Positions 1 through 12,563 of a DNA stretch of 64,000 nt are shown in pieces. The notes beneath the pieces are model-generated. The model was not told the origin of the DNA. It made no database searches and was given only the letters and a program-made list of their open reading frames with translations. Each line of letters starts with the position of its first letter. Position 1 is the stretch's first letter. Origin of the DNA: Circinella umbellata (taxonomy: Eukaryota > Mucoromycota > Mucoromycetes > Mucorales > Lichtheimiaceae); contig JAIWNF010000007.1 in NCBI GenBank assembly GCA_025093555.1, forward strand, positions 868,001 through 932,000. The letters are read 5' to 3'. The position numbers and the translations under genes were made by a program.

Positions 1-529
1 TTTTTTTTTCAGAGTTAGAATGAATGTCCGAACCTCTTTAACTTGGTTTTATTTATTATTGTATTACAATCCAAATGAGGAAGAAAAATATATGGTTTAC
101 TATGTGTAATGAGAGAGAAAGAGAAACTAATGGAAAATCATTATATATACCTTTTTTTTATTACTTATAGACATCCCCTATTGAATATAATACTTGGTTA
201 TTATATCGTCAATTGGTTGACTTGATCTTAATGAATGATTTCACTTCTTATATTTTGTTTATTTTATCTTGGTTCAATTTGTCTCCACAGTCATCCTTCA
301 TTTTCGGTGATGCATTAAGATGGACAGGAGGTTTATTTATGATCCTATTCAACATTTGGGTCAAACTTGATGCTCAACGTGTTGTCAAAGATTTTGCATG
401 GTGTAAGTATAATCTACTTTATAAAATATGACGAGGGATGCGGAGAAAGAAATGGGTTGTCATTTAACAATCAAGTTGAAATAGAAGAGAGGGGAGGTAC
501 GGCTATTATGCCATTATAAAATAGTACTG

Positions 530-561
<32 letters not shown>

Positions 562-2933
562 CTTTTATAGATTGGGGTGATTTCTTCTTTTTAATTGAAC
601 AATCATTAACTTTTGATGGTGTATTCGAGATGGCTCCTCATCCCATGTATTCAGTGGGTTATATTGGTTATTACGGTTTATCTTTGATGAGTGCAAGTTA
701 TACTGTTCTTTTTGTTAGTATTGCTGCACATGCACTTCAATTCGCATTCTTGGTCTATGTCGAAACTCCACGTAAGTGTTTCACATTTTGTTTATATGCA
801 TTAAAAAAAACACTTTTTTTTTTCTAGAAAATTTTCTTCTTTTGACTTATCATTATGGGAATATTTTTTTTGGTTGTTTAGATATCGATAAAACATATAA
901 TCCACCCACTCTTCCTAAACGCCAACCTGCAGTAGATGGTCCTGTTTCTTCAGATGAAGATGCACCCATTATCAACTCTACATTGGATAAGAATGCTACA
1001 CGCGATTTCTATTCTTATTATTTCCGTCGTGATTTGATTGTTTTCAAGAATTTTGATTTATGTCGTTCCACTGATTTGGCTTCTGCTGCTCTTATGACTT
1101 ATTCATTTATCACTCCTTTGATTATCGGTGGTAAAGCAGGTGTTACATTTGCTATTGGACAAGCTATCTTTTGGCGTATCTTCCATTCGTATGGCCTTGG
1201 TGCTTTATTAAATGCTCAATCTCAAAACAAGTTATTTACTCGTCATTTTGTCAAATGGGGAGGTGGTGTTGACCAAGCTTTTGCCAATTGGAAGAGTATT
1301 TATAACTTATCTTTGTGTATGACTTATATTACCTTCTTTGTCGCTTGTTGGGAAATGTATTCTCTTCCAAATAACTGGACTTATGGTTTGACTTTGTTAC
1401 GACATACGCTTGGTTTGTTTTTCATTTCTTTACATATTTGGACTTCTGTGTCGATTTATGAAGTTCTCGGCGATCATGGATGGTAAATATATTTAATAGA
1501 AAGGATAATAAGTGGGAAGGGAGGAAAGAAAGAGTTCTCTGGATATGATTGTTTGAGAAAATAATGACGACTCATTTTTTATTACTTTTTCAATAATAAT
1601 AATCAGGTTCTATGGTGATTTCTTTATGGATGATCAACAACCTACTCTTATTTACTCTGGTATTTACCGATACTTGAATAATCCTGAAAAGATTGTTGGT
1701 CATATGGCTATTTGGGGTATGACTTTGATGGCCAATAGTTGGGCTATTTATGCTCTTGCTTTGTTTTCCCAAGTTTCTACTTTCTTATTCTTGAATTATG
1801 TTGAAGCTCCTCATATGCGTAAACTTTATGGTAATCAAATCCGTAAGGAAGCTGGTTTGACCAAGACATTGAAATCTGCTGCCATTGCTTTACCTAATGC
1901 TTTACCTGATAAATTCCATCAAGAAGTCAGCAAGTTAATTCGTGAAACCGCTGAGCTGCAGGCAGCTGTGAATACTACCAAGAACGTTGAACGTATTGTC
2001 AAGGAAATGGTTGAAAAGGTTGAAAAAACGGCTGAAGAAACGGCTGGTGCTGTAGGTGATATGGTAGAAGCTGCTCGTCCTAAATTACAAGAAGTATTGG
2101 AAGAAACCAAGACTTTATTAGAAACTTCTCGTTCTCGTTTGATTCATCCTTTGGTTGATAATAATATTGGTACTTATGATTTAAGTCGTTATTCAATCAA
2201 AATTAAAACAACAAGCAATAATGAAGAATCAGGAGGAATTACATTGGGTCATCCTATTCAAATATCTTGGACTGCCCCTGAAAATCATGGTGAACGTGAT
2301 TGGATTGGTATTTATAAAGTGACGGCCAATAAAGAACGTCATATTACAAATATTAGCTCGCGCGGTCATTGGCAATGGACAACAACGGAACAAGGAAAAA
2401 CACAAGGTACATTAAACTTTAAGGGAGCTCAATTGCCATGGAAGGCTGGTACCTATGAATTTAGATATCATCATGATGGCAAGCATAATGTCATGGCATG
2501 TAGTGTAGCATTTGAAATTGTTGCACCCAAAGCACCTGCTGTACAAGATCGTGATGCCGTAGAACGTTGTATGCTTCGATTGATTCAAAATGTACTTGGT
2601 AATGATCCCGAACGTATGCCAATGACACCTGTTGATGAATACATTGGAATGGGTGAAAATGAAGCACAGCGTATTGCTTATACTATCAAACTTATGTATG
2701 GTGTCGAATTTGCTTGGGAAATCATCTTAGCTGATAAATGTGTAGCACGACTGACAAAACGAATCAATCATGCTTTGGATGCTTTGGCACCATTTTCGTC
2801 GGTTGTAGAGGAAAAGAAAGCAAATGGTCATGTTGTTTCTTCATCTAGTCCTTCCTCCCAACCATCAAAAAGCAATGGTTCTTGTAGCCCTTCTTTAATG
2901 TCTAAAGTTTCAGGCGATTCTACAATTTATTGA
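1..2933 (+). CDS. CHO2: Phosphatidylethanolamine N-methyltransferase (Cho2 type), 5' truncated by window edge
   Basis: Cho2 carries out the first methylation of phosphatidylethanolamine on the route to phosphatidylcholine, in the ER membrane. Visible exons are 171-402, 571-771, 882-1482 and 1607-2933 (stop TGA 2931-2933). They join in frame to 786 residues, so the N-terminus lies outside the window. A further upstream exon around 13-94 is possible but uncertain. Family signatures are the blocks [20 protein letters not shown] and [18 protein letters not shown] in the first methyltransferase half, then [17 protein letters not shown] and [20 protein letters not shown] in the second half, each among hydrophobic segments. 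The C-terminal part (roughly visible residues 555-655, with [19 protein letters not shown]) resembles the SKICH-like domain typical of fungal Cho2. The last 40 residues are Ser-rich. Splice sites are canonical. The identity is secure; only the 5' end is unresolved. Confidence 0.93.
536..561. repeat. (TA)n microsatellite in CHO2 intron
   Basis: Uninterrupted TA dinucleotide run of about 13 units inside the intron between CHO2 exons 171-402 and 571-771, just upstream of the TTTTATAG acceptor. Confidence 0.9.
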
Positions 2934-5542
2934 TTTACCCTCACTCTTATAACAATTATTACTACCACCCCTCTCTAAAAAAAAACTACAACCTTCTTCT
3001 TTCCCCTCCAATTTCATTTGTCATTATATTTTTTTATATACACATATTTACATACAGCTACATACATACATTACATATATACTTACACACACACTCACAC
3101 TCACATATATATATATATATACTCGTTTCCATACAGCTTTTATATATAATTTCCTACTCCTTTTTCTTCTTCCACTACTCTCGTTTGATTGATTGATTTT
3201 ATTATTATTTATTTATTTATTATTTTTACAAAATAAGAATCTTTGTTTTATATGTAAATCGCATTTTTTTTATTTCATGTGTCTGGGACGCTGAATATGT
3301 TTAAAACATGGACCAAAAAAAAAAAGATGAAGCTAAAGTTGTTTTTGGTAAATTGGTCTTTGACAACTAGAGGGGGAGGGGGTTTCTTTGATTTAAAAGT
3401 CGTGTTTTATATTACCTATTACATCTATAACTTTTTTTTTGTCAGCTCTACTAATGTTGGTGAAGGCTCAAGTTTTTGTGGTTCGGATAACAGGTTTATT
3501 TGCTATAGTAATATATGCTTTTTTAGGATTCCATATATGAGTTCACTCCATTTATGGGATACAATACTTATTTGCTCACAGCTTAATTCTCTATATATGG
3601 CGATTTGATTGTATAGTGACCAAGTTGATTCAATACTTATATTGTATATAACAAAATCTTATGCAACATAAATATACTCCATTGTCAAGATTTGCTATGA
3701 TTTATTATAAGGTCAAGCATTTGTTTGAATGCACACCAGTAAAATACAGACACATTCATTCGTGAAAAAAATCTTTTATATATTAATTACAAATATATAC
3801 CTAGCCATATTCACCGACCAACAAACGAACCCCTTTTTCTCAAGTGCTGGTAAAAGAAACTGCTATTAAAGCTTGGTTTTTATATGTAAGTCTTCACAGC
3901 CTTACGGAATGGAATAAAAATGAGATTCTGATCATGCATATTCTGCTCTTTACTTTTTTTTTATCATACCTCTTTCTTTTGGTGAATCATTCATTACTTT
4001 CTAACATATAATCATGTGGTATTTGTCTTGTTCAGTGGTTGTAAATATTCATCATCACATGAGACGCTACGTAGATTGCAGTTCAATCTTTCATTACTAT
4101 TTATCTTCCTATCATTAAGATGCTGCCCAAAATTCATGGACTAGCCATGATAGGAATAATTTGTTAAAATATTTACTTCATCAAAATGACACATCATTTG
4201 ATATATTATAAATATCTTTACTATTACAACATGAATAGATCACAAGTATACCTATTTTGGTTATCAATGCATAATATATACGTGTATATATATTATAAGA
4301 TGTGCCTTTATAGTAGTATTAATTTCACACAAATAAAATCTACGTATCATTCTTTCCCCCCCCCCAAAAAAAAAAAGAAACCTCTGTTTGCTTATTTTTA
4401 TGAATTTGTGTACAATGAGCAGTCGAGGTATGATAATTACTGAAAAAGAATAACACGTTCATAATCAAAACAACTAGATGTAATCAAAAGATCCTTTAAT
4501 TCGATTAAAAGTTTGACTATAGAGTCATTTTGGCTGAACGTTTATTATTATTAATGTTAATTTGTTTTGATTCAAAAGCAAAGCATATAATTTTTTTTTC
4601 TCAGGAAGCTATAGTGTTTGTTGAAATGTTGCCGTACGTTGTTGGAGCGGTGAATTGTTGCTACGTATGGGAATCGTTGCCTGCTCAGTGTTGGATACAT
4701 ATTCACTGTATTATTGTGAAGAGCATGAAAGTAGTAGAAGCCCTTGAATGGAATGTTTTAGTGATATCCTTCTACATATGCATTTCTTCTTAAGCTATTA
4801 ATAAAAAACGATCATTGGTCACCGTGAACCACTCTATGGTCGACTACCCATCCAAGAGAGACCCATGTCTTTGATTAAAATATATGTATATATATATATA
4901 TATATAGTCAGGACACAGTTTTGAAGGATTGTGTAACAAAACCAAATATATGATACGATCAAAGAGGCCCCAATGTCAAAACGACATATTTCATTTATCG
5001 AACAAGCGTTGACTGTTCTGTAACTTGCTAAGATAAAATAAGACCTTCCTCAGTTAGTTCGACACATGGGGGAATTCGTGTCACGTCAAAAAAAGTTAGT
5101 GCACCAACCATCTTGATACACAACTCCGGACGCACAACTAGCAAGAGATCATCATGTTTAATCGGATTTCCACACATGCTTTTTCTATTTCAGGTGATCT
5201 GAAACAAATTACCACTGATTCGTTACCAACCATTGTACCATTAAGGATCTACCAGACTCACAAATAATAAGCACATAAAAAAAATATGAAATAAGAAATA
5301 AAAAAAAAAATAAAGCTCAGGACCTATCGCTTCGTTTCCGGTGTTATACCACACTATTTTAGATTCTTTTCCGTTTATCTCTTCTATTCACTTCTTTTCC
5401 TTGTTCTGTCTCTCTCTCTCTCTCGTCACCACTATCACTCGTCTCCCACAACTCCCCTCCCCTTTTTTTCGCTCGCTTTTTTTTTTCTTTCCCCCCCTTC
5501 TCATTCGTTAATTTGTTGTAACATTTTAATTTATAAGAAAGA
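2934..5542. other. Intergenic: CHO2 3' region and transporter promoter
   Basis: No convincing gene. The first 300 bases are T/C-rich with ATATAT and ACAC tracts, as expected of a 3' UTR. There is a C9-A run near 4357-4376 and a short TA repeat near 4886-4906. The last 150 bases before the transporter ATG are a strong pyrimidine tract with a (TC)n stretch near 5409-5425, which looks like core promoter/5' UTR. Open frames here, such as the one at 4530-4793, lack recognisable motifs. Confidence 0.6.
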
Positions 5543-7630
5543 ATGTCAGGGTATCAACGAATAGAAACAACAGACAGTATAACCGGTTCGTCCATTGTTT
5601 CACAACCCTCGGCATCGATCTTTTCATCAACAGACCCTAATCAACAACAATTAACAGCAACAGGATCTTCTTATCCAGATGATCAAAGACCTCTTTTATC
5701 TTCTGCAAATACTTCACTTTATCAAAATGACGATCCCGAATTACTTTATGAGGAAAGTCCACCATCAGCTTCTCCAATAAGTTGTTCTGTTAATCTTGTC
5801 AACACTATCTTAGGCACGGGTTTACTTGCTATGGTATTGTATATGAAAAAAAAAAATGAATGTTTTTTATAATATTATTAGAAAAGGAAAGAAATGTATA
5901 TATTATCAATAATATTAACCATAAAATATATTAGCCAGCGGCATTAGCATCAGTAGGCTTAATACCAGGTATTATAGTTATTTTCCTATCAGCAATTACA
6001 TCGGGAATGGGATTATACTTTTTATCTCGTTGTGCAGCTCGTACAGATGGACGAAATGCTTCATTCTTTGCTATTTCTAAATTGACGTGGCCAAATCTTG
6101 CTATATTTTTTGATTTGGCTATTGCTATCAAATGCTTTGGAGTAGCCGTGAGTTATTTGATTATCATTGGTGATCTTATGCCTCAGGTACGTTCTATAGA
6201 ATAGTTCCTATTCTCTTAATGGTTATATGTAATATTATATATTTGTATAAACAAATAACTTATATATAACATCACATTATATGTACATAATTGTTTTTTC
6301 ATATATATTATGTGAATAATGATGTATTAGGTAATGGCATCGTTCTCTGAACAAGGATCTGTACAAGACCAAATCTTGTTAGATAGACGTTTTTGGATTA
6401 CTGTTTTTATGGCAATTGCTATACTTCCTCTTAGTTTCTTGAGAAAGCTGGACTCTCTCAAATATACCAGTGTGGTTGCCTTAATCGCTGTTGTTTATCT
6501 TTGTGCTATTGTCGTTTATTATTTTTTTACGTCATTACCTATTCCTCCATCAGGTGAACCATTACCAGAGCCTGTTATTGAGCTTTTTAGTTTTAGTACT
6601 GCATTTTTTAGACGGTTACCCGTTTTTATCTTTGCTTTTACATGTCATCAAAATGTAAGTTTTTATCTTTTTTTTCCTGGAGAGGGAGGAGGAAAGGAAT
6701 TAAAAGAAAAAAAAAGGCTAATAATAGTTTTATTTTTTGGTTGCGAATTGGGGGGCTATATAGATATTTTCGGTTTATAATGAATTAAAAAATAATAGTC
6801 AATATCAAGTAACCAAAGTAATTACTTCATCCATTGGAAGTGCTGCTGGAGTTTATCAAGCTATTGGTATCATGGGTTATTTAACTTTTGGTAAAACTGT
6901 AGTTAGCAATGTGATTCTCGAATGTAAGTAAAAGAAATAATTTAATCTCAACAAGCATCTATGTTTGGTTACCGAGTAAAAAAAAAACAATTTAGGGGCA
7001 AAGAGTGTATGTTTTGAAGAAATCTAAAAAGAAAGAAGAAAGAATTAATTTTATTATAAAATGTATTATTAGATCCTCAAAGTGCATTTGTTGCAGGTGG
7101 ACGTTTGGCCATTGTAGTTTTAGTTGTTTTTAGTTACCCTCTTCAAGCACATCCGTGCCGTGCTTCTCTTGATAAAATTTTAGCATGGCGATCACCTGAA
7201 GCACGTGGATTAAAAGTACCTCCTCCTCCATCAGCATTAAAGTATTTCATCATGACAACAACTATTCTTGTTGGTAGTTATTTAATTGCTATTACAGTAA
7301 CTGAATTGGATTTGGTAAGTCAATTATACAATTAATTTAAATTTGACGTATGCATTTATCTACTATGCAAAGAAAGGATAGAAAGTGGGGTCAAGAAAAG
7401 CTTTTGACGTGACTAACTGATATTATTATTTTTAGGTATTGGCATTTGTTGGATCTACAGGTTCTACAACAATTTCGTTTATTTTGCCTGGAATCTTTTA
7501 TTATAAAATCCATGAAAATGATCCTTGGAAACCAGGCAAAATTGCAGCTGTATCTTTAGCTGTTTATGGTATTTTGGTAATGAGTATTTGTTTGACATTT
7601 AATATTCTCAACGTAGTTGATCATCAATAA
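5543..7630 (+). CDS. Vacuolar-type amino acid transporter (AA_trans/AVT family)
   Basis: Six exons (5543-5833, 5935-6186, 6331-6654, 6764-6923, 7073-7314, 7436-7630) join in frame to 487 residues, a normal length for the SLC32/36/38-like amino acid/auxin permease family. The N-terminal ~85 residues are hydrophilic and Ser/Gln-rich, as in fungal Avt proteins. The first membrane segment carries SCSVNLVNTILGTGLLAMPA, typical of the family's TM1. Further marks are the helix after GDLMPQ, the block FIFAFTCHQNIFSVYNEL, and YLTFGK between TM segments. About eleven hydrophobic segments can be counted. Likely role: export or import of neutral amino acids across the vacuolar membrane, closest in style to Avt7/SLC38-type proteins; the substrate cannot be read from sequence. 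The start ATG follows a pyrimidine-rich leader. All introns are GT-AG. Confidence 0.88.
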
Positions 7631-8747
7631 AAACAAACAAAAGTAGGAGAATATGAAAGTTCAGAAGCTTTTCTTTCCCATCCCCCTGCTTATTACACAT
7701 TGTATCTTCCTCCTTATGATATATATAAATATATATATTCACCTTTCTTATTACATCTTCTCCTATCTTCCTCTATCTTCTTTCGTACCGTTTAATAATA
7801 CTAGTTATTCCTTCATAACCTGTCATTTTTTTTTGGAGTCTTTACAAAGAAATCATAGGGTCAATTTTTATAAAATTGGTCTTCCCCTTTAATTTTTTTC
7901 TGGCATAGAGTTCTTTTATTTTATATTAGTTATACACACACACTTACACTTGTTTTTCTGTTTTTTCTTACTGAACATTTTTTTTTTCTTTCTTTCTTTC
8001 TTTTTTTCTTTATCAAACTTCTTATCTTGAACAATCACATATTATTTGCTATTAATAAAAAAAAAGAACAAGAAAGCTTATACACAGATAATTATTGTTG
8101 GATAATAAAAAAAAATGAGGCTTTTTGTTATATCATATAGAGTCAATATAATACGTACCTTTGTACTATTTGTTAAAAAATAATGAACAATGAACTTTTT
8201 AAGACATATTAAAACATGTACGGTATAAGTAATTTTCGACAACTTGTTACATAAATGATATCTCGCTTGCTCTCTGTCTCTCTTTGTATATTTATTTATA
8301 AGATGGAACAGAATAGACCCGGGTCACCATAAGCAAAATCAGCAACAATAACAGTTACATCAATATTTACTTGAAAGATTGTCTATAATCTGATGAGCTG
8401 TACAAACATTATCGCCGAATAATCACTTGAAGAAAAAGACAACGAGCCAGTTCTTTTTTTTTTTTTTTGGTATGTTGGACAGCTGTTGGGTTCAAGAAAG
8501 ATGACAATGACACACATGAAGGATGGCTTTCATGAGTTACGGTCCATGATAATTATTAATGGGATATGGATATCTAATATACATATATAAAGAACTTTTC
8601 TTTATTTATTTCCATTTTTCAAGTTAAAACGAATATTACGGCTTTTTTTCTCACTTTTTTTTTCATTACTTCACATTAATTACTATTATAAAACATAGTA
8701 AACATTATCATATTCTCTTTTTTCTTACATTTATTATTGTATCAATC
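7631..8747. other. Intergenic between transporter and Myb/SANT gene
   Basis: No gene seen. T/C-rich 3' UTR-like sequence to about 8050 includes a (TTTC)n run near 7985-8006. The remainder is AT-rich promoter sequence, with pyrimidine tracts just before the ATG at 8748. Confidence 0.6.
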
Positions 8748-9597
8748 ATGACCTCTCCTTATAACAACGATAACAAAGTTGATTTTCTTTCTTCTTCGTG
8801 CAAAGATACCTTTTCATCTCCATGCAATGACAAGGAGTCTGAAGATATTAGTTTTTTATTGGTACCATCCTTGTTATCTCCAATAAGTAATAGTCATAGC
8901 AACAATAGAAGTAAAGAAGATGATTGTTTTAATGAATATTATATTAATCCTCTTCCTTTTTCACATGAACATCAATTCGTCCATGATGATCTACATAAAT
9001 TTAGAAGAATCTCAACTAGGGATACCTTCTCCATATCCTTATCCTCAACAACAGCCGGATGAACCTTCAAAAAAGATAGCAACAACGCAAAAGAAACAGC
9101 AAAATACCAATTCTTCATCATCCGTTCGTAGCAATAGCAAGAAAAGAGCGACCTGTACCAGCGACACTAACACTAATAAAGAAGATGTTGAAAAGAAAAG
9201 GCGTCGTAAGTCACAAGAACAACACGAAGATAATAATGAAGAAAATAAAATACCTAAAACAGGAAGGCCTCGGTGGACCCGTGAAGAACGTTATCTTTTA
9301 TTAAAAGCTATTCTAGGTGAAAAGAAATTAGAACAAATGGGTACTTTTCGTTGGGAATGTATTTCTCAACAAGTTGGTAAAAAGAAAAAAACTTGTAAAG
9401 ATCAATGGAAACTTGAACTAGTTCCTTCTTTTCTTGATATGTTTTCGGAAACCATGGGAACCAATGAACCTTGTTATTCTGAAGAAAAGGAAATAAGCGA
9501 TGATTTAGATGAGGATACAGATGAATGTATGAATGAAATGTATTGGGATATTGTTGATGAAAATGAAGAACATGATAATGATAATAATAAATTATAA
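8748..9597 (+). CDS. Myb/SANT-domain protein, probable nuclear regulator
   Basis: The ATG at 8748 opens a Ser/Asn-rich frame that must change phase before the C-terminal half. An intron with a donor GTAATA at 8887 or GTAAAG at 8911 and an acceptor at 9004 or 9019 restores frame; every one of these combinations removes 3n+1 bases. The downstream part has a basic Lys/Arg-rich stretch, then a Myb/SANT-like unit at about 9268-9430 with three spaced tryptophans (PRWTREERYLLLKAI, FRWECISQQVGKK, CKDQWKLELVP). It ends in an acidic Asp/Glu-rich tail closing at TAA 9595-9597. DNA binding in the nucleus is inferred from the domain only. The intron boundaries are not certain. An ATG-initiated reading from 8920 gives an unlikely hydrophobic N-terminus and is less attractive. 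Confidence 0.68.
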
Positions 9598-11864
9598 GTT
9601 AAACAAAGATGTAATAGATTATCTGCTTTGTATTTTTTTTATGTACACTATGATTTCCTTTTCCTCGTTATGTTTCTTTATTCCATCATAATGAGGAAAA
9701 ATATCAATTTATTTTTTGTTTTACACAAAAAAATTCAATCTTATACCTTCAAAATAAACGGACTTGGTACCTGAAGACCAATATCACCATCCGTCGTCAT
9801 GTTGTTGTTGTTGCTACTATCCCCCCATAGCTGCTTTCTTTTAAAGATGTTAATATATCATGATATGTATTATAACAAAAAGAAAACGGGAACACTCTTT
9901 CTATCTTCAGGTTGTAGTGGATATGTTATTGGAGTTAATAATGTCAATGAAATATGTTGCCTAACAGTATTATTAGTCTGATCATGTTGAAAAAGAGCAG
10001 TAGAAGTACCATTATGCAAAAAAGCAGTAATAAAAGAAAAACTACTATTGCAAAAATGTTGAAAGCTCCTTCCAACACATAGAACATGTTCGCACTGTAA
10101 AAGAAGTTATTTCGTTTTGGGTGGCTGTGATAGTGATGGTATTGGAACATTTGCGACATTGGGAGTCGAATTAGGTAGCGAACAGAATGCCAAAGATTCC
10201 ATAGAGATGCTTCGAGTAAATACGAGTTTTCATTATTATTTTTGAACATTTGATGACGATGACCTAATGTCATATACTACTTGACTAATTACTTTTGTTT
10301 TTGGTAACGCTATTGTTGTCATTGTTATTGATATAGTGAAGAGCTCTCTCTTTTTTTATGGTCAGTGACTTACTTATCCCATAGAAGTATATAATTAACA
10401 ACTATGTGTATAAAAATAGTATTATAATATACACCATGCCACAAATGTACTGCGGTATCGGACTTATTGATCTCTCATTTAAATCATCAAATAGTGTTCC
10501 TACTGGTTCAATTGAAAGCAACTCCTTTTTCTTTTTTTTTCCCTTTTTTTCTAAACTTTTGATACAAGGCAAAAGCCAAATCTCATACACACACATACAC
10601 ATACACACATACATTCACACACACACACATCTGTACTTCACTTTATAAAGTACTTACTCTTCTTATTTCAAGAAACAAAAACTTACAAGTCAAATTTATC
10701 TTCTTTAAAAAAAAATCGAACAAGCGTTTTTTTTTTTTTCAAGAAAAAACTACAAGAAAAAGAAAAAACTCGGTTTTCTAAACAAGTATACTTAAATAAC
10801 AAGAAACACACAATAACAAATTCCATCTGGGACACTCTCTCTATTGTAAGTCATGCCTCTTCTCTCTCTGGTATTGGGCAACTGTTCTTCCTTCTTGGTC
10901 CGTCAACTGTGAAACCTCTTTTCTCTTTCTTTTTATTGCAAATGGGGGCATCTATTTTTATTTCTTTCTTTTCTTTTTCCCTAAAGTAAGGGGAATAGTG
11001 TGGAACGACACACAACAGAAAACAGAACAGCCTTTTATTTTTTTTTTATTTGAATGGTATATCCTTGCAGGTGAAATTTCGAGAGGTGGAAGGCCGTCCT
11101 TCCTTCCTTTTTTGTTTTTGTGTGTGTATTATTTCAAATCACATTCCTTTTGGAATTGTTGTGATTTAAATAACAAGCAGCAATTATTACGACGAAACGA
11201 TCCAGTCAACAACAAAACTTTTTTTGTTTATCAGTTGCGCTATATCACCGTCTTATTGCTTCTTTTTCACCTCTTTTTTTTATTTCACACATGCACATCA
11301 CATACTACTCTCGTTATATCCACAAAAAAAAACCAAAAGTTACAAACTGTGGAACTATGCGTTTCATTTGGTGATTGGTGGGCAGACGCAACAACAACGG
11401 TTTTATTTTATTTTTACGTATTTGTATTGAATGGTCAGGCGGGAGGCGACGGCTTTTTATTCGGCTTTCACCACCAATTTGTTCATGATATACATCCTGG
11501 TTTGCTATATGGTCGATCAAAAAAAAATTACAAGGCTTATTATTATTCTTATCACCATTGTTTTTCTTTATCCTTTTAATTCTCACGAAGTATTTGGATG
11601 AAACACTTTGGGAATTTTTCTTTTTATTTTTTTTTTGCTTTTGTGGTTGGGGTTAATGGGGAAAAGGGTGATGGTAATGGTGATTTTTTTTTATCTGGTT
11701 TCAAAAAAAATAACGGAAGGACAATCAAGTTGGAACAACAGCAACCCAAAACTGATATTATATACATATACACAAACACTACAATAATTGATGATGATGA
11801 TCTGCTGACACACGCTTTCTTTTTTATCTCTCCTCGTTAACAAAAAAAAAAGATATAAAAAAAT
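9598..11864. other. Intergenic, with minus-strand coding-like stretch and long pyrimidine-rich leader
   Basis: About 9740-10240 holds a minus-strand coding-like segment listed separately. From 10500 to 11860 the plus strand is very T/C-rich, with CACA repeats at about 10590-10630. This is probably promoter and 5' leader of the RGG/FoP gene. A 193-codon open frame (10998-11579) without an ATG start lies here; it is low-complexity Phe/Leu/Ser-rich at first and is not called as a gene. Confidence 0.5.
9740..10240 (-). pseudogene. Coding-like minus-strand segment, possible decayed regulatory protein
   Basis: Reading the minus strand from about 10220 downwards, one frame gives a Ser/Pro/Asn-rich peptide starting MESLAFCSLPNSTPNVANV. 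After a single TAA it continues in the same frame with Cys/His-containing sequence (QCEHVLCVGRSFQHFC) and HNGTSTALFQHDQTNNTV. After another stop or short intron it continues in the same frame with a poly-Asn run and MTTDGDIGLQVPSPF, ending near 9750. Composition is like fungal transcription factors, but I recognise no domain. A TTTTACAG acceptor sits at the first stop, so part may be intron. A further coding-like stretch (TLFDDLNERSISPIPQ) lies at about 10450-10510 on the same strand. It could be a real multi-exon gene or a pseudogene. Confidence 0.3.
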
Positions 11865-12563
11865 ATGGCACCACGAAGAATTTATAACAACAACAACAAC
11901 AATGGTGGTCGTGTCGTTACCCTTGGTGGAGGTGGTGGTGGTTTGAATGAAAGGTAAAAAGCAATATGAATAGTATATAAACATAAAATAACATAGTGAA
12001 TTATATATTGATCAATTTATTAACCTATTTAATTTGTTTATTTAATTAGATTCAGTCAATTAGACAAACCTAGTAATAAGCCAGCTCAAGGAGGAAGTGT
12101 GTTTTCTCGTCTTCGTACAAACAACATCAATACTAATAAACCTGGTCGACGTAATGTTCCAAGCATTCAAAACCGCTTGAGCAAACCTGTTCAACAAGGT
12201 GGTATTCGTAAACGTAATTTTGGTACTTCCTCTTCACAAGGACCTGTCCGTGGTAATCAACGTAGTAATCGAGGTGGTGTAACCAGAGGACGAAATAGTG
12301 GTCGTCCTGGTCAAGGGCAACAACGAAACACCAACAACAACCGTGGTCAAACCAAACAACAACGTGGTGGTAGTAATGCTGGTCGAAATGCTCGAGGAGG
12401 TCGTAATAAGAATGACAATAGTAGAAAACCAGTTACTGCTCAAGACTTGGATAAGTCATTAGACGCCTATATGATGAAGGATGCCAAGACAGCTCAAACT
12501 AAACTTGATGATGAACTTGATTCTTACATGGATGAAAGTGGTGATGTTCTTATGGATTTGTAA
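11865..12563 (+). CDS. RGG-rich RNA-binding protein with FoP/CHTOP-type C-terminal duplication
   Basis: Exon 1 11865-11953 and exon 2 12050-12563 join in frame to 200 residues. The N-terminus has poly-Asn and a Gly run. The centre (about residues 60-150) is rich in Arg/Gly/Asn/Gln with many RG and RGG pairs, likely arginine-methylation and RNA-contact sites. The C-terminus has two related short motifs, LDKSLDAYMMKD and LDDELDSYMDES, matching the FoP C-terminal duplication/UAP56-binding pattern of CHTOP and ALYREF-like mRNA export adaptors. No RRM is visible, which favours a CHTOP/FoP-like protein over Yra1/ALYREF. Likely role: nuclear mRNA export or mRNP packaging, inferred from the motif. 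The start is supported by the A-rich context and by good phase across the GTAAAA...TTAG intron. Confidence 0.76.

Noticed and set aside
4530..4793. 87-codon open frame downstream of CHO2
   Set aside because: No ATG start, no motif, no splice partners, and composition like surrounding AT-rich DNA.
8920..9597. Starting the Myb/SANT gene at the ATG at 8920
   Set aside because: It gives a hydrophobic N-terminus that reads like out-of-frame translation of the Ser/Asn-rich upstream exon. An intron of 94-133 nt explains the phase change better.
10998..11579. 193-codon open frame upstream of the RGG/FoP gene
   Set aside because: It has no ATG near its start, the first two thirds are Phe/Leu-rich translation of a T-rich tract, and no motif is recognisable. 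Pyrimidine-rich strands lack stops by composition. It is more likely promoter or leader.
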